Position numbers and translations under genes: made by a program
NCBI GenBank assembly: GCA_002394305.1
Contig: DGTM01000002.1
Span: forward strand, 1 to 10,387
Direction: 5' to 3'
DNA: 10,387 nt
Source: Prevotellaceae bacterium UBA4336
GTDB lineage: Bacteria > Bacteroidota > Bacteroidia > Bacteroidales > Bacteroidaceae
Part shown: piece by piece, positions 6,023 to 10,387 of the stretch
How the letters are laid out: each line of letters starts with the position of its first letter
Position numbering within the stretch: position 1 is the stretch's first letter
Notes under the pieces: generated by a model
What the model was told of the DNA's origin: nothing
The model's database searches: none
The model's input: the letters and a program-made list of their open reading frames with translations, nothing else

Positions 6023-8545
6023 CACTCCCCTCACAGCCTCCGCCTCCAGCGGATTGTCCGGCCAGGAATGCTTGGGGTAGCGACGGCGCAGCTCGCCTCG
6101 CACCTCGAAGTAAGTGTTCCGCCAGAAGCTGCCGAGGTCCCGCGTCAGCTGGACCGGCTTGAAGCCCGGCGAAAGCAATTCCATCAGGACGGGCACACGG
6201 CCATCGTCCACACAAGGCGTCTCCCTCATCCCGAAACACTCCTGCAAGCGGACACTCAAGACAGGTGCCTCCGCTCCGACACGATAGTCCAGGCGGATGC
6301 GACTGCCCGTCGGCACCACGACGTGCGACGGAGCCAGACGCTCCACCCGTTGCTGCACATCATAGGGGATGAGCGCCCACAGCGCTTCGCACAGATTGAT
6401 TTTGCGAAGCGCCGCTCCCGTCGTACGCAAGCGACCGCCATCGTCAAGATAAAAAGGCAGCCATTCGTGCGCCGTCTCAAGCAGATGCGGTGTGGAGAGG
6501 TCAGGGATGTCCAGCTCAGGATGCCACGCGGCAACTTGAGCGACACGCCGCTGCAAGGCACCCACCTCATCGTCCCATGACAACATGCTCAGCCCGTTCT
6601 TCGCCACAGCATCGCAGATGGCACGTTCCTGCAGGTCGCGCGGAGCATCGTGAAGGGGCTTGGAGCGGAGCTGGAGGCACCCTATGTTCCATTCATGCTG
6701 CATGAGCAGAGAGTCCTGCCTGGTGTCCCATGCCACAAGGTCGCGCTCCGCGGCCAGTTCCTCCAGGTCGTCCGGGTCGACGGCAGCCCCTAAGAACACC
6801 GTCCCAAAGCCCCCTCCCCGCTCCCCCTTTTGGGGAGTGCTGTTGAGAGAAGCACAGACGAGCCACGGATGAGCCGAGAGCGGGTCGCTTCGGTCAATGC
6901 GCACCTCGTCCCCGCTGGCAAGCCTGTAGCGACCAGCCCTGTCCATCTGCATCGCCACGCGCTCGGGGTAAGCATAAGCCAGCAAAGCCCCGCAAAAAGC
7001 CTCCCCCGTCCCCTCTGAAAGCGAGGGGGACGGCGAGACCTTCATCATTCTGCGGTAAGCATTAGCCACCTCCATGATGCGTCTCCAGGAATTGCTGTGC
7101 GGCGGTTCCCCCTTCCCTTGGAGGGGACGGGGGAGCCCCTTGATGCGCAAGGCGATGTCGGCGCTGTTTTCCTGTCCTGCCAGCGGGTCTTTCTCCTCGA
7201 GGAGCGCGGCGATGTCGCAGGCAAGGCTGGTCCTGCCGAGCGAGGCGGCGCGGAGTATCATCCTGGATATGCGGGGGTGGCAAGGCAGCGCGGCCATTCT
7301 TTTGCCCATCGGCGTGATGCCCTTCCCGTCGATTGCACCGAGGGAAAGGAGCAGATGGCGGGCTTCGGCGAGGCCTTTCAGAGGTGGCGGCGTGAGCCAG
7401 GGCAGGGCCGAGGCATCCCGCTCGCCAAAGGCAGCGACGTCAAGAAGCAGCGGTGCGAGGTCGGCGTCCAGTATCTCAGGCCTGCGCTGCTCTGCCATGC
7501 GATGTTCCGCAGCCTTTGTCCAGAGCCGATAGCACGTGCCGGGTGCCAGTCGGCCGGCTCGTCCGGCACGCTGCTTCGCCATGTCCATGCTCACGGGGAC
7601 CGTTTCGAGGTGGCTCAGACCGCTGCGTCCGTCGAAGACAAGCGTGCGGCAAAGTCCGCTGTCTACCACGATGCGGACGCCTTCGATTGTCAGCGAAGTC
7701 TCGGCAATGGACGTGGCAATGACCACTTTCCGCTCGCCGTCCCTCGACGGGAGGATGGCTCTGCGTTGCTCCGCAGGCGGCAGGTTGCCGTAGAGCGGCA
7801 GGACGGCGGACGGGATGTCGTGCAGCAGTTCGGCACACTTCATGATGTCCGCCTGGCCGGGAAGGAAGACGAGGATGTCGCCGTCGTGTTCCTTGAGAGC
7901 CCGACGGACGGCGCTTGCGGCCACCTGCGGCATGTCGCGCCGGTCCGTGTCCTCCTTCGCATAGACGGTCTCGACGGGGAACATCCGCCCCTGGCTCTCG
8001 ATGAGCGGGGCTTGGAGGGCCTGGCAGATGGCCGTGGCGTCGATGGTGGCGGACATGATGACAAGGCGGAGGTCGGGCCGGAGAAGCTGCTGGGCATGCC
8101 GGCTGAGCGCAAGGGCGAGGTCGGAATGCAGGCTGCGTTCGTGGAACTCGTCGAAGATGACAATGCCCACGCCGTCGAGCGTCGGGTCGCTCTCCAGCAT
8201 GCGCGTCAGGATGCCCTCGGTCAGGACCTCGATTCTGGTGTCCCGACTGACGCAGCTGTCAAAGCGGATGCGGTAGCCGACGCGCCCTCCGACGGGTTCG
8301 CCCAGCAGCGACGCCATGCGTTCCGCTATTTGCCGGGCGGCCAGGCGGCGCGGTTCGAGCATGAGAATCTTGCCCTCCACCGGTGCATCGAGCATAAGGG
8401 TGAGGGGCAAGAGGGTCGACTTGCCGGCTCCCGGAGGCGCGGTGATGACCACGGACGACCTTTCGGCAAGCGTCCGGCTCACTTCCGCGGCAATCGACCA
8501 GGCAGGCAATTCGCCCGAACGCTCAAGGAGAAGCTTCCTATCCAT
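5996..8545 (-). CDS. hrpB: ATP-dependent helicase HrpB
   Basis: This 849-residue protein is a DEAH-family superfamily 2 helicase acting with ATP on nucleic acid in the cytosol; the substrate of HrpB is not well defined. Motifs in order are APPGAGKST (36-44, Walker A), EPRRLAA (64-70), DEFHERS (132-138, the HrpB form of DEAH), SAT (165-167), VFLPGQADI (226-234), IATSIAETSLTIEGV (276-290) and QRAGRAGR (325-332). The HrpB-specific C-terminal domain is clear: PVQLTRDLGSFW (797-808), then RRRYPKHSWPDNPL (820-833). Three Pro/Gly/Ser-rich inserts, near 470-484, 503-517 and 568-582, coincide with G-rich palindromic elements, and the last ten residues come from another copy. The core motifs are intact, so the enzyme is likely active. 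It lies 44 nt after the acyltransferase gene on the same strand and converges on the fasciclin gene. No promoter was seen in the gap. Confidence 0.93.
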   Translation of the reverse strand: MDRKLLLERSGELPAWSIAAEVSRTLAERSSVVITAPPGAGKSTLLPLTLMLDAPVEGKILMLEPRRLAARQIAERMASLLGEPVGGRVGYRIRFDSCVSRDTRIEVLTEGILTRMLESDPTLDGVGIVIFDEFHERSLHSDLALALSRHAQQLLRPDLRLVIMSATIDATAICQALQAPLIESQGRMFPVETVYAKEDTDRRDMPQVAASAVRRALKEHDGDILVFLPGQADIMKCAELLHDIPSAVLPLYGNLPPAEQRRAILPSRDGERKVVIATSIAETSLTIEGVRIVVDSGLCRTLVFDGRSGLSHLETVPVSMDMAKQRAGRAGRLAPGTCYRLWTKAAEHRMAEQRRPEILDADLAPLLLDVAAFGERDASALPWLTPPPLKGLAEARHLLLSLGAIDGKGITPMGKRMAALPCHPRISRMILRAASLGRTSLACDIAALLEEKDPLAGQENSADIALRIKGLPRPLQGKGEPPHSNSWRRIMEVANAYRRMMKVSPSPSLSEGTGEAFCGALLAYAYPERVAMQMDRAGRYRLASGDEVRIDRSDPLSAHPWLVCASLNSTPQKGERGGGFGTVFLGAAVDPDDLEELAAERDLVAWDTRQDSLLMQHEWNIGCLQLRSKPLHDAPRDLQERAICDAVAKNGLSMLSWDDEVGALQRRVAQVAAWHPELDIPDLSTPHLLETAHEWLPFYLDDGGRLRTTGAALRKINLCEALWALIPYDVQQRVERLAPSHVVVPTGSRIRLDYRVGAEAPVLSVRLQECFGMRETPCVDDGRVPVLMELLSPGFKPVQLTRDLGSFWRNTYFEVRGELRRRYPKHSWPDNPLEAEAVRGVRRPPLTHP
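6805..6838 (-). repeat. G-rich palindromic element, copy C (inside hrpB)
   Basis: On the minus strand it reads CTCCCCAAAAGGGGGAG, then CGGGGAGGGGGCTTT, close to copy B (CTCCCCATTAAGGGGGAG). It is in frame and encodes STPQKGERGGGFG (about 569-581) between WLVCASLN and VFLGAAVDPDD, which read as adjoining strands of the normal protein. Four G-runs on the coding strand (6827-6803) also meet the G-quadruplex pattern. Confidence 0.72.
6996..7034 (-). repeat. G-rich palindromic element, copy D (inside hrpB)
   Basis: On the minus strand it carries GAGGGGACGGGGGAG (7015-7001) followed by GCTTTTTG. The same 15 nt occur exactly, on the opposite strand, in copy E at 7121-7135. It encodes about SPSPSLSEGTGEAF (504-517) between AYRRMMKV and CGALLAYAYPERVA, joining two helices that usually lie close together in HrpB proteins. 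Confidence 0.72.
7105..7142 (+). repeat. G-rich palindromic element, copy E (inside hrpB, opposite orientation)
   Basis: On the plus strand it reads CTTCCCTTGGAGGGGACG, then GGGGAGCCCCTTG, sharing 15 exact bases with copy D but inverted relative to it. It is still in frame with hrpB and encodes about KGLPRPLQGKGEPPH (469-483), just before the SNSWRRIMEVANAYRRM helix. Confidence 0.72.
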
Positions 8546-8554
8546 TACCTTTCC

Positions 8555-8590
8555 TGCTCCCCATTAAGGGGGAGTCAGAGGGGGTCTTCT
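8555..8590 (+). repeat. G-rich palindromic element, copy B (between the acyltransferase gene and hrpB)
   Basis: The element reads CTCCCCATTAAGGGGGAG then TCAGAGGGGGTCTTCT, with CTCCCC-ATTAA-GGGGGAG able to form a hairpin. It fills nearly all of the 44 nt between the acyltransferase stop (8590-8592) and the hrpB ATG (8545). It is thus in the hrpB leader, or between the two messages, and could modulate read-through or translation. Confidence 0.75.
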
Positions 8591-9711
8591 TAGCCCACGA
8601 TCCACTTACTGCCAGGCAGCAGGGAGACGATCTTCGTAGTGATGGCGCAGCAGATGAAGCTCAGGATGGCAATCACGGGGATAGCCAGCCAGACGGGCAT
8701 CATGGGTTCTGCCACGTTGCCGTTGATGATGTAACCCGCTATGGGCGCCAGGAAGAGCAGATGCATCAGGTACATGCCGAAGCTGAGCTTAGCCAGGGAG
8801 GTGATGATGCGCGGCGCCGGCCGGTGAATCGTCGAGAAGAGGAGGAAGAGGCCGTAGGTTGCCATCAGCACATTGAGTGTGCAGAACTCCCAGCTCCATT
8901 CGAGCATTGGGGTCTCGATGGCAACGCCGGGCACGCCCTTCAGCCAGAAGCTCCAGCCAGTGAACGCGGCGCCGACGATGAAGCAGACGAGGCCGACGGC
9001 CACGCGCTTGCTGTCCGTCCACTGGAGGTGGTAGCGGATGTAGTGCGCCAGGACGAGATATCCGAGGTATCCCGAGCAGTACCAGAGCATGTGGAAGCCG
9101 TTCCAGAAGCATTCGCCCCACAGCTCGTCGCTCACAAAGCGGTGCAGCCAGGGCATCGTCGTGGAGAAGACAAAAATCCAGATAAACAGGCGTTCCTCCT
9201 TTGCCGTAGCCTTCTCGAGCCATGGCGACACGACAGGGATGATGAGGTAGAGGCTGATGAGGGGGTACATGAACCAGAGATGTCCGGCCATCGACGGGAA
9301 GTTCCAGGGCAGGCGGCTGAGGTCCTGCATCGACGTCTCCCACGTCATGCCGCCCCAGGCCAGGGGCAGGAAGCAGTAGATCAGCATGAAGGCGACCATC
9401 GGGGGCAGGATGCGCAGGAACCTGCGGCGGTAGAAGCCGGTCATAGTCATGCCCGCCTTCATGGGCACGAGCAGGAAGGCACTGATGGTCATGAACAGAG
9501 GTACGGACACACGCCCGAAGACTCCGTCGTAGAAAGCCACCCAGAAGCGGTTGGCATCGTTGGCAAGCATCGACATGTTGCCAGCCAGACCGCTGGCGTC
9601 GGCGCCATAGAAGTTCTCGCTGGCGTGCACCAGCATCACAAGGAAGCAAGCGATGACGCGAATCCAGTCAACGAATGCGATGCGCTTTTCTTCAGTTATT
9701 TGCTGTTTCAT
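8590..9711 (-). CDS. acyltransferase family 3 membrane protein
   Basis: This 373-residue integral membrane protein, with about ten hydrophobic segments, is of the OafA/OacA type that moves acyl (often acetyl) groups from the cytoplasm to sugars or other surface molecules. TM1 has the family motif R-X10-H (Arg18 to His29, in DWIRVIACFLVMLVHAS). RFLR at 97-100 matches the cytoplasmic RXXR motif. GHLWFMYPLISLYLIIPVVSPW (143-164) and LSFGMYLMHLLFL (309-321) are typical later segments. There is no C-terminal SGNH domain, so it is the short form. The acceptor is unknown: no polysaccharide or lipid A genes lie beside it. Its start overlaps the end of the PH-domain gene by 20 nt, indicating translational coupling. 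Confidence 0.9.
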   Translation of the reverse strand: MKQQITEEKRIAFVDWIRVIACFLVMLVHASENFYGADASGLAGNMSMLANDANRFWVAFYDGVFGRVSVPLFMTISAFLLVPMKAGMTMTGFYRRRFLRILPPMVAFMLIYCFLPLAWGGMTWETSMQDLSRLPWNFPSMAGHLWFMYPLISLYLIIPVVSPWLEKATAKEERLFIWIFVFSTTMPWLHRFVSDELWGECFWNGFHMLWYCSGYLGYLVLAHYIRYHLQWTDSKRVAVGLVCFIVGAAFTGWSFWLKGVPGVAIETPMLEWSWEFCTLNVLMATYGLFLLFSTIHRPAPRIITSLAKLSFGMYLMHLLFLAPIAGYIINGNVAEPMMPVWLAIPVIAILSFICCAITTKIVSLLPGSKWIVG

Positions 9712-10267
9712 TATTCTGAGGTTTGGGAGTTGTCGGGTTAGTCGGAGTATTCTGAGTACTCGGAGTGTTCTGATTGGGCACAGGTTTCTTGATGGCAGCG
9801 CAGATGATTTTGCGCACCTTCATGGGCTGCTCTATGCAATGCACCTGGTGCGAAGTGCCGCCGCTGCCCACCATCTCTACGCATCCCGTGCCGATGATGC
9901 GCTGCCAGAGCGACTGGTAGAAGTTGACGGTCTCGATGCGTGCCAGGGGAATTTCGGTCATCTTGATGTTGAAGATGCCGTCCTTCTGCACAAAACGCGT
10001 GTCCGTGACGGCGAACTCGCTGCGGGTACGGACGATGCGGCCCACCATCCACACCACGAAGGCCAGCACCAGCAGGGCTATGCCGGCGTAGTTGAGCTCC
10101 GTCTTGCGCTCGGGGTAATAGTAATAGGCCGCTACGAAGGCTGCCACTCCGCCCAGGCAGAACAGCGTGGCCCACAGCATGTAGCAGAACACCGACGACC
10201 AGTGAAGCCGTCCGTTGAAGATGATTTCCTCGCCCTCTTCAAGGCTGCTTTTGATGTAATTTGCCAT
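9692..10267 (-). CDS. bacterial PH-domain membrane protein
   Basis: This 191-residue protein has a short cytosolic N-terminus, two membrane helices (about 24-50 and 60-78), a bacterial PH-like domain (YdbS/DUF304 type, about 81-157) and a polar tail. The PH region shows the usual pattern TRSEFAVTDTRFVQKDG, then IPLARIETVNFYQSLWQRIIGTG and a closing helix MKVRKIICAAI. The biochemical role of these proteins is not established; scaffolding at the membrane is often proposed. The last 29 residues (QNTPSTQNTPTNPTTPKPQN region) are low complexity, built from 18-nt DNA repeats, and look like a flexible tether. The gene heads a set with the acyltransferase (20-nt overlap) and then hrpB. No consensus promoter is visible in the 120 nt upstream. 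Confidence 0.87.
   Translation of the reverse strand: MANYIKSSLEEGEEIIFNGRLHWSSVFCYMLWATLFCLGGVAAFVAAYYYYPERKTELNYAGIALLVLAFVVWMVGRIVRTRSEFAVTDTRFVQKDGIFNIKMTEIPLARIETVNFYQSLWQRIIGTGCVEMVGSGGTSHQVHCIEQPMKVRKIICAAIKKPVPNQNTPSTQNTPTNPTTPKPQNNETANN
9701..9772 (-). repeat. degenerate 18-nt tandem repeats encoding the tail of the PH-domain protein
   Basis: Four successive 18-nt units on the coding strand give QNTPST, QNTPTN, PTTPKP and QNNETA. Units one and two match well (CAGAACACTCCGAGTACT against CAGAATACTCCGACTAAC) and the later two are diverged. The last unit overlaps the start codon of the acyltransferase gene, so copy-number change would have to stay in register to preserve both. Confidence 0.65.
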
Positions 10268-10335
10268 AGTCTTCTATTTCTATTGTTCTTTTCTTCTTGT
10301 GTCTCTCAGCGGAGAATGATTCGCCCCCGCCTGCG

Positions 10336-10387
10336 CTTCTGAAATAAGCGCTAGGCTCTTCTGGAATAAGCGCTAGGCTCTTCCGAA
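10336..10387. repeat. 22-bp tandem repeats at the right edge, continuing outside the window
   Basis: Copies lie at 10336-10357 and 10358-10379, differing at one base, and a third begins at 10380 and is cut by the window end. Each reads CTTCTGAAATAAGCGCTAGG (or GGAATAAG in copy two) and ends CT; an AGCGCT palindrome sits inside. They lie about 70 nt upstream of the PH-domain gene, whose promoter is not otherwise visible. The interval 10268-10335 holds no gene; it is purine-rich on the mRNA strand. Operator array or intergenic satellite are both possible. Confidence 0.75.

Noticed and set aside
7097..8593. 498-residue open frame on the plus strand opposite hrpB
   Set aside because: The minus frame holds every helicase motif. 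The plus frame has no recognisable domain and is a shadow of the high-GC codon pattern.

Overview
The window looks like chromosomal DNA of a high-GC member of the Bacteroidales (Bacteroidota), perhaps Prevotellaceae-like; genus and species cannot be fixed from the sequence. The main evidence is three promoters of the Bacteroidota type (-33 TTTG-like box, 19-20 bp spacer, -7 box TAnnTTTG), two lipoproteins of Bacteroidota style, a Bacteroidales-type HU-like DNA-binding protein, a fasciclin-domain lipoprotein, and the absence of clear Shine-Dalgarno sites. No tRNA, rRNA, CRISPR array, insertion sequence or phage gene was seen.

Layout, left to right: (1) a dihydrouridine synthase gene (dusB-like, +, 102-1136); (2) an unrecognised 49-residue protein gene (+, 1268-1417) with its own near-ideal promoter; (3) a convergent intergenic region carrying a perfect 22-bp inverted repeat; (4) galM, a lipoprotein aldose 1-epimerase (-, 1575-2747), downstream of a two-domain HU-like DNA-binding protein (-, 2819-3454); (5) a 344-bp divergent control region holding both promoters and an array of 21-bp repeats with an AAATATATTT core just upstream of the HU-like gene; (6) a 713-residue fasciclin-domain lipoprotein (+, 3799-5940) ending at a strong intrinsic terminator; (7) a convergent minus-strand set read right to left: a bacterial PH-domain membrane protein (10267-9692), an acyltransferase-3 membrane protein (9711-8590, overlapping by 20 nt) and the DEAH-family helicase HrpB (8545-5996). 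The right edge holds 22-bp tandem repeats that run out of the window.

The most unusual signal is a family of about 35-nt G-rich, partly palindromic elements clustered on hrpB. One copy fills the gap upstream of its start codon. Three sit inside the reading frame, in frame, where they encode Pro/Gly/Ser-rich inserts at what look like family insertion points. A fifth encodes the last residues and the stop codon. The terminator just beyond the gene may be a relative. This resembles the in-frame palindromic elements described in Rickettsia, but here all recognisable copies lie on one helicase gene. Functions come from motif recognition alone, with no database search.
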